Shown here: piece by piece, positions 43,751-52,271 of the stretch | Layout of the letters: every line of letters starts with the position of its first letter | Position numbering within the stretch: position 1 is the first letter of the stretch | Assembly (NCBI RefSeq): GCF_004917065.1 | Contig: NZ_SSYA01000003.1 | Location: 257,057 to 321,056 of the forward strand | Direction: 5' to 3' | DNA length: 64,000 nucleotides | From: Geomonas ferrireducens | Lineage (GTDB): Bacteria > Desulfobacterota > Desulfuromonadia > Geobacterales > Geobacteraceae | Position numbers and translations under genes: made by a program | The notes under the pieces: generated by a model | Seen by the model: only the letters and a program-made list of their open reading frames with translations | Told to the model about the DNA's origin: nothing | Database searches by the model: none

Positions 43751-45529
43751 ATGGAAAAGCCCTCCACATACGGTGCGAAGCGCCCCGGCGTAGTCGCGGC
43801 TATCTGGATTTTGCTGCTCTTCCTGCTGCTTGGCTTCGTCCCCGCGCTGCACGCCGACACCACGGGACGCGGTGGGGGAGGCAAAGGAGTGGTCGTAGTC
43901 GGCGGCGATTACAACTACCCCCCCTACGAGTTCGTTGATCACGAGGGGAAGCCGACCGGCTTCAACGTGGAATTGACCCGGGCCATCGCCGAGGTGATGG
44001 GGTTCAAGGTGGAGATCACCCTGGGGCCCTGGGACGGCATGCGCCGCGCCTTGGACCGCGGTGACGTCGACATCCTGCAGGGAATGGCCTTCTCTCAGGA
44101 GCGCACCAGCGAGGTGGACTTCTCCACGCCTCACGCGCTCCTGTTCCAGTCCATCTGGATAAGGCGGGACAGCCGGAAGATCAGGTCCATCGAGGACGTG
44201 CGCGGCAAAGAGGTCATCGTGATGAAGAACAGCATCATGCATGATTTCATGACGAACTACGCCCCCACCTCCAAGCTCATCTTGACCGACACCCTCGCCG
44301 ATGCGCTGAGACTCCTGAACCAGGGGCGGGGAGACTGCGCGCTCGTCTCGCGGCTGACCGGCATGTACCTGGAGAAGGAACTGGGGCTGAAGAGGATCAT
44401 CCCCGTGGCCGAGCCGATCATGACCCAGGCCTACGGCTACGCGGTGAAGAAGGGGAACGCCGAGGTGCTCGCCCGCTTCAACGAGGGGCTCGCCATCCTG
44501 AAGCGCTCCGGGCAGTTCCAGGAGATCCACAACAAGTGGCTCGGGGTGATGGAGTCGCAGCCGGTGTCGTGGGCGCGCGTGGTGCGCTACGTGACCCTGG
44601 TCGCGGCGCCGCTTCTCATCATCCTTTTGGGGACCGTGGTCTGGTCCCGGACCCTGCAGAAGAAGGTGGCGCAGCGCACCGAGGAGCTCGCACGCGAGGT
44701 GGCCGAGAAGCAGGAGGCCCTGGAGAAACTAAGGATGCACCAGGACCAACTGGTGCAGGCGGACAAGATGGCCTCGCTCGGGGTACTGGTCGCCGGGGTC
44801 GCCCACGAAATCAACAACCCGAACGGCCTGATCCTATTGAACCTTCCCCGCTTCGAAGAGGTGTTGCGCGGCTCGCAACCGATCCTCGACGAGTACCGCG
44901 AGCGGCATGGCGACTTCAAGCTCGGGCGGCACGGCTACGATCGGCTGCGCGAAGAGCTGCCGCACATGCTCTCGGAGACGCAGGACGCGGCGAAGAGGAT
45001 CAAGCGCATCGTCACCGAGCTGAAGGACTTCGCGCGCCGCGACAGCGCCGATCTCACCGAGCTCGTGGATCTGAACCAGTGCGCCCAGGCGGCGTTGCGG
45101 CTGGTGGAGAACACCGTGGTGAAGAGCGCGCACCACATCGCCGTCAACCTCTCCGACGTGCTGCCGCCGGTGAAGGGTAACAGCCAGCGTATCGAGCAGG
45201 TGATCGTGAATCTGCTTCTGAATGCGAGCCAGTCGCTCGAAGGGAGCGGCAAGAGCGTCCACGTCGCCACGAGGCACGACCGTTTCCGCGACCTCGTGCT
45301 CCTGAGCGTACGGGACGAGGGGAGGGGGGTGGAGCCGGAGCACCTGGCGCGGCTTACCGATCCCTTCTTCACCACCAAGCGCGAAGAAGGTGGGTGCGGG
45401 CTTGGCCTCTCCATCTCCGCGGGGATCGTGAAGCAGCACGGCGGGACGCTCATGTTCGATTCGCAGCCGGGCTTCGGCACCACGGTCACCATGGAGCTGC
45501 CGGCGCTTAGGGAACGTGTCGAGGCTTAG
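43751..45529 (+). CDS. Sensor histidine kinase with a periplasmic amino-acid-binding-type input domain
   Basis: 592 residues. The signal/TM segment is at about 15-35. An SBP_bac_3 (polar amino acid-binding) domain spans about 45-270 (GGDYNYPPYEFVDHEGKPTG, GFNVELTRAIAEVMGF, AVKKGNAEVLARFNEGL). The second TM is at about 282-302. Kinase parts are the coiled coil, an H-box in VAHEINNPNGLIL, an N-box NLLLNASQSL, DEGRGVE and GCGLGLSISAGI. ATG at 43751 is chosen, although a TTG 18-60 bp upstream is possible because the ribosome site is poor. It works with the sigma-54 regulator encoded 275 bp later; the ABC transporter behind that regulator uses the same type of binding protein. Confidence 0.92.
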   Translation: MEKPSTYGAKRPGVVAAIWILLLFLLLGFVPALHADTTGRGGGGKGVVVVGGDYNYPPYEFVDHEGKPTGFNVELTRAIAEVMGFKVEITLGPWDGMRRALDRGDVDILQGMAFSQERTSEVDFSTPHALLFQSIWIRRDSRKIRSIEDVRGKEVIVMKNSIMHDFMTNYAPTSKLILTDTLADALRLLNQGRGDCALVSRLTGMYLEKELGLKRIIPVAEPIMTQAYGYAVKKGNAEVLARFNEGLAILKRSGQFQEIHNKWLGVMESQPVSWARVVRYVTLVAAPLLIILLGTVVWSRTLQKKVAQRTEELAREVAEKQEALEKLRMHQDQLVQADKMASLGVLVAGVAHEINNPNGLILLNLPRFEEVLRGSQPILDEYRERHGDFKLGRHGYDRLREELPHMLSETQDAAKRIKRIVTELKDFARRDSADLTELVDLNQCAQAALRLVENTVVKSAHHIAVNLSDVLPPVKGNSQRIEQVIVNLLLNASQSLEGSGKSVHVATRHDRFRDLVLLSVRDEGRGVEPEHLARLTDPFFTTKREEGGCGLGLSISAGIVKQHGGTLMFDSQPGFGTTVTMELPALRERVEA

Positions 45530-45592
45530 GTGATGTGGATTTGCCTTACTTAGCTCACCTGAGTGCCCACGAAGCGCAGCATTGGGCCTCAC

Positions 45593-45775
45593 GTTCCCCC
45601 CTTTGCGAAGGGGGGGCAGGGGGGATTTGCCTTGGTTATGAGGCAATCCGGCAAACAGCCTAGGCAGATGGCAGATGCTGAGGGATTTTTATTCGGACCT
45701 GCCGGCAATGAGCAAATCCCCCACCCCTTCGCCAAGGCTACGGGGAGCAGGCTCCCCCTTTGTGAAGGGGGGAGC
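45593..45775 (+). repeat. Cluster of C-rich palindromic repeats between kinase and regulator
   Basis: 45593-45628 is an inverse copy of the element at 39814-39849 (CCCCCTTTGCGAAGGGGGGG). 45751-45775 is a shortened copy (GCTCCCCCTTTGTGAAGGGG...). The 120 bases between hold no gene I can support, only an 81-codon open frame. Confidence 0.65.
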
Positions 45776-45804
45776 TTCGAGAATAACCACGAAGAGGAGT
45801 TGCA

Positions 45805-47259
45805 ATGAGCGAAGCACTTTATCCGGCCTTCGGCGTTCTTTTGGTGGACGATGAGGCGCCATGGCTGCGCAGCCTGCGCATGACCCTGGAGGGGCCGGGG
45901 GCGATCAGCAACATCATGACGCTCACCGACAGCCGCGAGGTGATGGGGGTGCTGGACAAGGGGCACATCGGCCTCGTGCTCCTCGACCTCACCATGCCGT
46001 ACCTCTCGGGACAGGAGCTCCTGGCGCGCATCGCCGAGGAACACCCCGAGGTGACCGTGGTCATCCTGTCCGGTCTGAACCAGATCGAGACGGCGGTTTC
46101 CTGCATGAGGCTCGGCGCCTTCGACTACCTCGTGAAGACCGACGAGGAGGACCGCATCCTCGACTCGGTGCGGCGCGCGATCCGGATGCAGGAGCTGCAG
46201 CTGGAAAACAAGGAGATGCGGCGCCGCTTTTTGAACGACCGGCTGGAGTGCCCCGAGGCGTTCGCGCCGCTTGTGACGAACAACAAGGCGATGCGTTCCA
46301 TCTTCCAGTACATCGAGGCGGTCGCGAAGAGCACGCAGCCGATCCTGATCACTGGCGAGAGCGGGGTCGGAAAGGAGCTCATCGCGCGCGCCGTGCACAC
46401 CTTGAGCCGCGGCGACGGACCTCTCGTCCCGGTGAACGTGGCGGGGCTCGAGGACAACGTCTTCACCGACACGCTTTTCGGGCACAAGAAGGGGGCCTTC
46501 ACCGGCGCCGACGAGAGCCGCAGCGGCATGGTGGAGCAGGCCGCCGAGGGGACCCTTTTCCTGGACGAGATCGGCGACCTGTCGCTTGCCTGCCAGGTGA
46601 AGCTCTTGAGGCTTTTGCAGGAGGGGGAGTACTACCCCCTGGGTAGCGACCAGCCCAAGCAGTTGCGGGCCCGCATCGTGGTGGCGACGCACCACGACCT
46701 CTCCAGGAAAAAGGATGCGGGAAGCTTCCGGAAGGACCTCTATTTCCGTCTGCGGGCGCACCACGTGCACATACCGCCTTTGCGCGAGAGAAAGGACGAC
46801 ATCCCGCTTTTGCTCGATTACTTCCTGAAGGAAAGCGCGGAGGTCTTCGGCAAGAAGGTGCCTAGCTACCCGAAGGAGCTCCTGACTCTCCTCGCCAACT
46901 ACGGGTTCCCGGGCAACCTGCGCGAACTGCGCTCCATGGTCTTTGACGCGATGAGCGTCCACTCCTCACGCATGCTTTCCATGAACAGCTTCAGGCAGGC
47001 GATGGAGGTGAAGGGAGGAGAGCATGGTGAGACTGCGGTGCCCGATGGGGGTGTTGCGAGCGGTGAACAAAATGTCTTTGCCTCCCTGTGTGAGATCCCC
47101 ACGCTCAGTTCCGCGGTTGAACAACTGGTGATCGAGGCGATGCGACGCGCCGACAACAACCAGAGCATGGCCTCCCGCATGCTCGGCATTTCCCAACCCG
47201 CGCTCAGCAAGCGGCTCAAGCTGCAAAGAAGCTGCAAGGATAAGGACGCTGACGATTGA
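45805..47259 (+). CDS. Sigma-54-dependent response regulator for the amino acid transporter
   Basis: 484 residues. The receiver has LLVDDEAP, phospho-Asp in VLLDLTMP and a Lys in LVKTDE. The AAA+ part has GESGVGKE, GAFTGADES and DEIGDLS, and the C-terminal HTH is SMASRMLGISQPALSKRLKL. It is a paralog of the regulator at 22892-24301. A textbook sigma-54 promoter with repeated upstream dyads lies 430 bp after its stop, before the ABC transporter genes, so the transporter is its probable target. Confidence 0.93.
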   Translation: MSEALYPAFGVLLVDDEAPWLRSLRMTLEGPGAISNIMTLTDSREVMGVLDKGHIGLVLLDLTMPYLSGQELLARIAEEHPEVTVVILSGLNQIETAVSCMRLGAFDYLVKTDEEDRILDSVRRAIRMQELQLENKEMRRRFLNDRLECPEAFAPLVTNNKAMRSIFQYIEAVAKSTQPILITGESGVGKELIARAVHTLSRGDGPLVPVNVAGLEDNVFTDTLFGHKKGAFTGADESRSGMVEQAAEGTLFLDEIGDLSLACQVKLLRLLQEGEYYPLGSDQPKQLRARIVVATHHDLSRKKDAGSFRKDLYFRLRAHHVHIPPLRERKDDIPLLLDYFLKESAEVFGKKVPSYPKELLTLLANYGFPGNLRELRSMVFDAMSVHSSRMLSMNSFRQAMEVKGGEHGETAVPDGGVASGEQNVFASLCEIPTLSSAVEQLVIEAMRRADNNQSMASRMLGISQPALSKRLKLQRSCKDKDADD

Positions 47260-47298
47260 TGTGGATGAGTTAGGGTGTTTTCCTAGATGAGGTCACTA

Positions 47299-47326
47299 GT
47301 CCCCCTCTCACCTCCGGGAGAGGGGA
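47299..47326. other. Imperfect hairpin after the regulator gene
   Basis: GTCCCCCTCTC pairs with GAGAGGGGAC with a one-base bulge. No T run follows. It may be a dispersed palindrome or an mRNA 3' end structure. Confidence 0.5.
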
Positions 47327-47505
47327 CGCTTCGGCGTCCTGCTTTCTTTTGACCGCCGCCCCTGCTGCTTAACTTCCAGGCAGCGTCCTTCCCCGTGTCG
47401 TTCTCCCGCACCTGGATGCAACCGCTGTTTTTGCCTCCTTTTTCAGCAATCCCTCCCGCGCCGCCACGGCACCGCCCGAACCTCCCGCCTTCCACTCTTT
47501 GGCAT

Positions 47506-47615
47506 GGGGTATAACTTTTGTTAACTCTATGAGGATTGTTATACCTTTGCTAAACCTCCCTTTCTTCGCCTCTTTCGCATTTCGCCGAAACGTCTTTCTG
47601 ATTGCGGTTATACCC
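47506..47615 (+). promoter_or_regulatory. Three related upstream activator half-sites
   Basis: GGGGTATAAC at 47506-47515, GTTATACCTTTG beginning at 47538, and GGTTATACCCCTTTG beginning at 47606. The first two form an inverted pair and the third repeats the second in direct orientation. All contain GTTATACC or its complement. They lie 76-185 bp before the sigma-54 promoter at 47691, where an NtrC-type activator normally binds. Confidence 0.65.
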
Positions 47616-47690
47616 CTTTGTTTCTAATGCAGCGTTTCAAAGTCCTGTATTCGGATATTAATCCGAGTTCTTAGCCGTTTACGCCCGGTT

Positions 47691-47705
47691 TGGCACCCCC
47701 CTTGC
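47691..47705 (+). promoter_or_regulatory. Sigma-54 promoter of the amino acid ABC operon
   Basis: TGGCAC-N5-TTGC followed by TATATA, a perfect consensus match. It lies 144 bp before the ATPase ATG at 47849. Confidence 0.9.
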
Positions 47706-47848
47706 TATATATGGTGTCGCTTCATTAGCATACTGCCGAGGCCGGCGGTGAAACGGCGGTTCGCGCCGGGGGTAAATGGCGGAACTGCCCATATCCTGTG
47801 CAGCAGCTTCGACTGACCGATTGGCAACAAATAGAAAAGGAGCAGCAG

Positions 47849-48583
47849 ATGATCAAGTTTGAAGGGGTCCACAAGTGGTTCAAAAAGCTTCACGTGCTCA
47901 ACGGGATTGACCTCCACGTCAAGCAGGGGGAGGTGGTTGTTGTCTGCGGTCCGTCGGGGTCGGGCAAGTCCACCCTGATCCGTACCATCAACCAGCTGGA
48001 ACCTATCGAAGAGGGAAGCCTCATCGTTGACGGCATGGACCTCAGGAGCAAGAAGACCGACATCAACAAGCTGCGCGCCGAGGTCGGCTTCGTGTTCCAG
48101 CAGTTCAACCTCTACCCGCACCTCTCGGTGATAGACAACATAACCCTGGCGCCGATCAAGATCCGCAAGAGTTCGAAGAAGGAGGCGCAGGAGCAGGCGA
48201 TGGAGCTTCTCGAGCGCGTGGGGCTCGCCGTGAAACGCGACGCCTACCCGACCCAGCTCTCCGGCGGCCAGCAGCAGCGCGTCGCCATTGCCCGCGCACT
48301 TGCCATGAAGCCGCGCATCATGCTCTTCGACGAGCCGACCTCCGCCCTCGACCCCGAGATGATCGGCGAGGTGCTCTCCGTCATGCAGGACCTGGCGTCC
48401 AGCGGGATGACCATGGTCTGTGTGACCCACGAGATGGGCTTCGCCCGCGAGGTCTCCGACCGCGTCGTCTTCATGGACCACGGCGTGATCCTTGAGGAGG
48501 CCCAGCCGGAAGAATTCTTCCGCAACCCGCAGCACGACCGCGCCAAGCAGTTCTTGAAGCAGCTGCTGTCGCCGATGCACTAG
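47849..48583 (+). CDS. Polar amino acid ABC transporter, ATP-binding protein
   Basis: 244 residues, standard GlnQ/GltL size. Walker A is [10 protein letters not shown]-loop [10 protein letters not shown], signature LSGGQQQR, Walker [13 protein letters not shown], and the switch His is in [12 protein letters not shown] at 47849 has AAAAGGAG upstream, better than the earlier in-frame codon. First gene of an ATPase-binding protein-permease-permease operon. Confidence 0.95.
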   Translation: MIKFEGVHKWFKKLHVLNGIDLHVKQGEVVVVCGPSGSGKSTLIRTINQLEPIEEGSLIVDGMDLRSKKTDINKLRAEVGFVFQQFNLYPHLSVIDNITLAPIKIRKSSKKEAQEQAMELLERVGLAVKRDAYPTQLSGGQQQRVAIARALAMKPRIMLFDEPTSALDPEMIGEVLSVMQDLASSGMTMVCVTHEMGFAREVSDRVVFMDHGVILEEAQPEEFFRNPQHDRAKQFLKQLLSPMH

Positions 48584-48649
48584 AACTTGCCTGTCTTCGG
48601 GCCTGCCGGAGGCGCTTGTTAAATACCGAACATCAAAAGGAGATTCACT

Positions 48650-49474
48650 GTGAAAAGATTGGCTGCTGTTGTTATTGGTCTGGCTGCGCTCATGGGGACT
48701 TTCGGAAAGGCGATCGCCGCGGCTCCGGCCGACACCCTCGCCGAGGTAAAGAAGAAAGGCGTTCTCGTGGCGGGCGTTAAGGATTCCCTCCCTCCTTTTG
48801 GTTATGTAGATGAGAAAAGCCGCGAGATCGTGGGCTACGACGTCGATTTCGTCAAGGCCATCGCCAAGAAGCTGGGCGTGAAGGTCGAGCTGAAGCCGGT
48901 TACCTCCGCTTCCCGCATGCCGCAGCTCACCGAGGGTAACATCGACATCATCGCCGCCACCATGACCAAGAACCCGGAGCGCGCGAAGCAGATCGGCTTC
49001 AGCCACACCTACTTCGCCACCGGCCAGAAGTTCATCACCGTGAAGGGTAAGGTTAAGAGCCTGAGGGACCTCGCAGGCAAGAAGATCGGCACCGCCAAGG
49101 GTTCCACCTCCGAGCAGAACGTGAAGACCGCCATCCCGACCGCCACCGTGCTCTCTTTCGACGACTACCCGCAGGCGTTCCTCGCGCTGCAGCAGGGTAA
49201 GGTCGCCGCGGTGACCACCGACGAGGCGATTCTGGCCGGCATCCTCGCCAAGGCCCCGAACAAGGCCAAGTTCGAGATCCCGAACGTCCAGATCTCCAAC
49301 GAGCCGTACGGCCTCGGCATGAGGAAGGAAGACGCCAAATTCATCGCCTTCGTGAACAAGACCATCCTCGAGATGGAGAAGAGCGGCGAAGCGAAGCGTA
49401 TCTTCGAGAAGTGGTTCGGCAAAGGGACCCCGTTCGCCCTGAAGAGAACCTTCAAGATCGTAGCTGACAAGTAA
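48650..49474 (+). CDS. Polar amino acid ABC transporter, periplasmic binding protein
   Basis: 274 residues. GTG start with AAGGAG upstream. The signal peptide (MKRLAAVVIGLAALMGTFG...AIA) is not followed by a lipobox, so the protein is probably periplasmic. The SBP_bac_3 domain has VLVAGVKDSLPPFGY, GYDVDFVKAIAKKLGVKVEL and a TKNPERAKQIGFSHTY region. This fits glutamate/aspartate-type proteins, but specificity cannot be read from sequence. It shares its fold with the sensor domain of the kinase at 43751. Confidence 0.95.
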   Translation: MKRLAAVVIGLAALMGTFGKAIAAAPADTLAEVKKKGVLVAGVKDSLPPFGYVDEKSREIVGYDVDFVKAIAKKLGVKVELKPVTSASRMPQLTEGNIDIIAATMTKNPERAKQIGFSHTYFATGQKFITVKGKVKSLRDLAGKKIGTAKGSTSEQNVKTAIPTATVLSFDDYPQAFLALQQGKVAAVTTDEAILAGILAKAPNKAKFEIPNVQISNEPYGLGMRKEDAKFIAFVNKTILEMEKSGEAKRIFEKWFGKGTPFALKRTFKIVADK

Positions 49475-49658
49475 CAACAAATCAGGCCAAGGGGGAGGCC
49501 GTGGTTGAGAAAAGGTGTTGTGCTGATAGCCTTACTCTCAACCTCGTCCTCTACCCCTGACAGTAACAGCAATACGGATTATAGGGTGAGGTTGAGACAG
49601 TACTTCCATTTGGTTGTTCTTTCATAGCCAACCTCAACCTGCCTTCAAGGGGTTTTAC
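49475..49658 (+). other. Intergenic region inside the ABC operon
   Basis: 184 bp with no gene. It contains repeats of a short AACCTCA/TGAGGTT element (GGTTGAGA near 49504, CTCAACCTCG near 49540, GTGAGGTTGAG near 49584, CCAACCTCAACC near 49628) that can pair. This could form an RNA structure separating the expression of the abundant binding protein from the permeases. Confidence 0.4.
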
Positions 49659-50363
49659 GTGCTAAAGTACTCATTTGACTGGTCCATCGTCACTTCCGGC
49701 AAGTATTTCGAATGGCTGGTATCCGGGCTCAAGGTCACCTTGGAGCTCTCCGCCGTCGGTATCGTCTGCGCCTTCATCCTGGGGCTGATCATCGCGGTCT
49801 TAAGGATGAGCCATTTCCGTCCCGTGCGCTGGATCGCCACCGCTTACCTCGAGTTCTTCCGGAACACGCCGCTTCTGGTCCAGATCTTCTTCTGGTACTT
49901 CGGCTCCTACAAGGTGCTCCCGACCGTGGTGAACGACTGGCTGAACAGCACGAACTTCGAGTTCGCGGCGGCCGCCATCGCGCTCACCATCTACACCTCG
50001 GCCTTCATCGCCGAGGACATCCGGTCCGGCATCCTCTCCATTCCCAAGGAGCAGATGGAGGCGGCCCGAAGCGCCGGGTTCTCCTATCTGCGCTCCATGC
50101 AGTACATCATCCTGCCGCAGGCCGTGCGCATCACCGTGCCTCCCCTGGTGAACCAGTTCCTGAACCTCGCCAAGAACTCCTCGCTCGCCATGAGCATCGG
50201 CGTCATGGAACTCACCTACCAGGCGCGCCAGGTCGAGAGCTACACCTTCAAGGGGTTCGAGGCCTTCACCGCGGCCACCGTTATCTACCTGGTGCTTTCC
50301 GTGATCATCACGGCGCTCATGGACCTCTACAACAAGAAGGTGCTCAACCCGCACCGCGCCTAG
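49659..50363 (+). CDS. Polar amino acid ABC transporter, permease 1
   Basis: 234 residues. GTG at 49659 with AAGGGG upstream is chosen over earlier frames. About five TM helices are visible. The HisM-type coupling loop is EAARSAGFSYLRSMQYIILPQAVR (shown by EAARSAG and ILPQAVR). It has the RNTPLLVQIFFWYF motif of amino acid permeases. It forms a heterodimer with the permease encoded 59 bp later. Confidence 0.93.
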   Translation: MLKYSFDWSIVTSGKYFEWLVSGLKVTLELSAVGIVCAFILGLIIAVLRMSHFRPVRWIATAYLEFFRNTPLLVQIFFWYFGSYKVLPTVVNDWLNSTNFEFAAAAIALTIYTSAFIAEDIRSGILSIPKEQMEAARSAGFSYLRSMQYIILPQAVRITVPPLVNQFLNLAKNSSLAMSIGVMELTYQARQVESYTFKGFEAFTAATVIYLVLSVIITALMDLYNKKVLNPHRA

Positions 50364-50422
50364 GACGCGCTCGCTTCGGGATCAAGAACGGCAGATTTTC
50401 CTGCGGGAAATGGAGAACATAA

Positions 50423-51124
50423 ATGGAAGAAGCACTTAACTTTCAGGTAATCATCGACAACTTGACCTACTTCATGATCGGGCGCTACCCCAACGGCCCG
50501 CTCGGGGGGCTTGGGCTCACCATGTACCTCGCCGTGGTCTCCTGCGTCCTCTCCTTCTTCGGGGGGCTGATCCTCGGGCTTTTGAGCCTGTCGCGGAACG
50601 CAATCATCCGCCACCCGGTGAACCTCTTCATCAACGCGGTGCGCGGCATCCCGCTTTTGATGGTCATCTTCTGGATGTACTTCCTGCTTCCGGCCTTGAT
50701 GGGCAAGACGGTGCCCGAGGCCACCACGGTCATCATGGGGCTCACCATCTTCACCTCGGCCTACATGTCGCAGATCGTGCGCGCCGGCATCCAGGGGATT
50801 CCCAAGGGGCAGACCGAGGCGGCAATCTCCACGGGCCTCAAGCCCTGGCAGGCGATGCTCTACATCATCCTGCCGCAGGGGTTGAGGAACATGATCCCGT
50901 CCTTCGTGAACCAGTTCGTCTCGCTCATCAAGGACACCTCGCTCGCCTTCATCGTCGGGGTCTCCGAACTGACCCACGTCGGCACCCAGATCAACAACAG
51001 GACCATGGCCTACCCGACCGAGATCTTCATCTTCATCGCGGGGGTCTACTTCGTGCTCTGCTTCGCCTTCACCAGCTTCTCGCGCTGGCTCGAGGGAAGG
51101 CTCACCTGGAGAAAGTCGATCTAG
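50423..51124 (+). CDS. Polar amino acid ABC transporter, permease 2
   Basis: 233 residues. RGIPLLMVIFWMYFLLP and EAAISTGLKPWQAM followed by ILPQGLRNMIP mark a HisM/GlnP-type permease with about five TM helices. It ends the operon and is followed by a strong terminator. Ribosome site is GGAAATGGAG, about 6 nt upstream. Confidence 0.93.
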   Translation: MEEALNFQVIIDNLTYFMIGRYPNGPLGGLGLTMYLAVVSCVLSFFGGLILGLLSLSRNAIIRHPVNLFINAVRGIPLLMVIFWMYFLLPALMGKTVPEATTVIMGLTIFTSAYMSQIVRAGIQGIPKGQTEAAISTGLKPWQAMLYIILPQGLRNMIPSFVNQFVSLIKDTSLAFIVGVSELTHVGTQINNRTMAYPTEIFIFIAGVYFVLCFAFTSFSRWLEGRLTWRKSI

Positions 51125-51150
51125 TCCTGTCTTTCTCCCAACGTTTCCGA

Positions 51151-51184
51151 ACGCCCCCCTTGGTTTGCCAAGGGGGGCGTTTTC
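51151..51184 (+). terminator. Rho-independent terminator of the amino acid ABC operon
   Basis: ACGCCCCCCTTGG pairs with CCAAGGGGGGCGT around a TTTG loop and is followed by TTTTCG. Confidence 0.88.
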
Positions 51185-51189
51185 GTTGG

Positions 51190-51257
51190 CCCCCCCTTCG
51201 CCCTTTGGGCTACGGGGGGTAAACCACCCTTCGCCTTGGGCTACGGGGGATAAACCA
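51190..51257 (+). repeat. Two tandem copies of a 31-37-bp element
   Basis: CCCTTCGCCCTTTGGGCTAC followed by GGGGGGTAAACCA is repeated as CCCTTCGCCTTGGGCTACGG followed by GGATAAACCA. A similar CTTCGCC...GGCTACGGGG string occurs at about 45727. These are probably members of a dispersed intergenic repeat family. Confidence 0.7.
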
Positions 51258-51346
51258 GTCCCCTTCATGGTTGCCATTCGGACCCGTCTGTCCTATCCTT
51301 TGCTCTGGCCGAAATCGGTTAATGTGACGGCAGGGGAGGGGAGATC

Positions 51347-51625
51347 ATGAAGGCTGAGGTCGTTTCGGTGCGCTACCGCATCCCGCTTACCGAGGTGCAG
51401 GCGGAGAAACTCAGGCGCACCTGGCCCAACGGCGAGCCGTTCTACCCGTACGAGAAGATGGAGCGCTACCTGGAGCCGCTCCTCGTCGAGGACTTGAACT
51501 GGCACCACTACTCCGGGGACTACCTCTACTTCACCGTGTACGGCGACGACATCGAGGCGACGCTCGCCGATGCCCTCAAGGTTTTCGAGGAGCGGCTTGC
51601 ACTTTTGGAGGGTAAAAGACGATGA
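51347..51625 (+). CDS. Small hypothetical protein, 92 aa
   Basis: It starts MKAEVVSVRYRIPLTEVQAEKLRRTW, with a WHHYSGDYLYFTVYGDD centre and a helical C-terminus. Soluble, no cysteines. Its ORF overlaps the next gene by 4 bases (ATGA-type coupling at 51622). No family recognised, but the aromatic-rich centre suggests a folded domain. Confidence 0.65.
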   Translation: MKAEVVSVRYRIPLTEVQAEKLRRTWPNGEPFYPYEKMERYLEPLLVEDLNWHHYSGDYLYFTVYGDDIEATLADALKVFEERLALLEGKRR

Positions 51626-52269
51626 GAAGGATACTGCAGGCTGTCATTTTCCTTTTTTGCGCGACCGCCGTTTTCCCGGTCGTAAGCGGCGTCGCTTTCG
51701 GCGCGCAGGCGGCTGGAGAAGCCGATCTCGCGCGGCAGGTGCTTGCCGAGACCAACCTGGCCCGCACCGCTCCGCAGCGCTACGCGAACTACCTGAGGGA
51801 GTTTCGGAAGAGTTTCGTGGGGAAGGCGTACCGGGTGCCGGGGACCTACAACATGGTTATGACCTCGGAGGGGACGGCGGCGCTCGATGAGGCGGTGCGT
51901 TATCTCGCGCGCCAGCGCCCGGTGCCGGCGCTTTCCTGGTCGGAGGGGCTTGCCGAGGCCGCGGCCGACCTGGTTCGGGAGCAGACCGCTTCGGGTGAGA
52001 CGGGGCACGGGGCTGCGGGAGGACTTAAAGGGAGGATCGAGGGGCACGGTTCCTGGACCTCGACCATCGGAGAGAACATAAGCTACGGCCCCGACACCGC
52101 GCGCATGGTGGTGATGGGGCTCCTGATCGACGACGGGGTTCGGAACCGTGGACACCGCAAAAACATCTTCAACCGCGCCTTCGCCACGGCGGGCGCCGCG
52201 TGCGGGCCGCACCCGGTGTACCGCACCATCTGCGTCATGGACTTCGCGGGCGGGTTCAAGGAGCGCTAG
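51622..52269 (+). CDS. Secreted CAP-domain (SCP-like) protein
   Basis: 215 residues. A signal peptide is at about 1-30 (IFLFCATAVFPVVSGVAFG). A CAP domain follows: LAETNLARTAPQRY at the start, GENISYG and GHRKNIFN in the conserved core, VYRTICVMDFAGGF at the end. The CAP metal-site His/Glu residues appear present in TGHGAAG and GENIS. Bacterial CAP proteins are extracytoplasmic and little understood. It is translationally coupled to the small gene before it. Confidence 0.88.
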   Translation: MRRILQAVIFLFCATAVFPVVSGVAFGAQAAGEADLARQVLAETNLARTAPQRYANYLREFRKSFVGKAYRVPGTYNMVMTSEGTAALDEAVRYLARQRPVPALSWSEGLAEAAADLVREQTASGETGHGAAGGLKGRIEGHGSWTSTIGENISYGPDTARMVVMGLLIDDGVRNRGHRKNIFNRAFATAGAACGPHPVYRTICVMDFAGGFKER

Positions 52270-52271
52270 CG

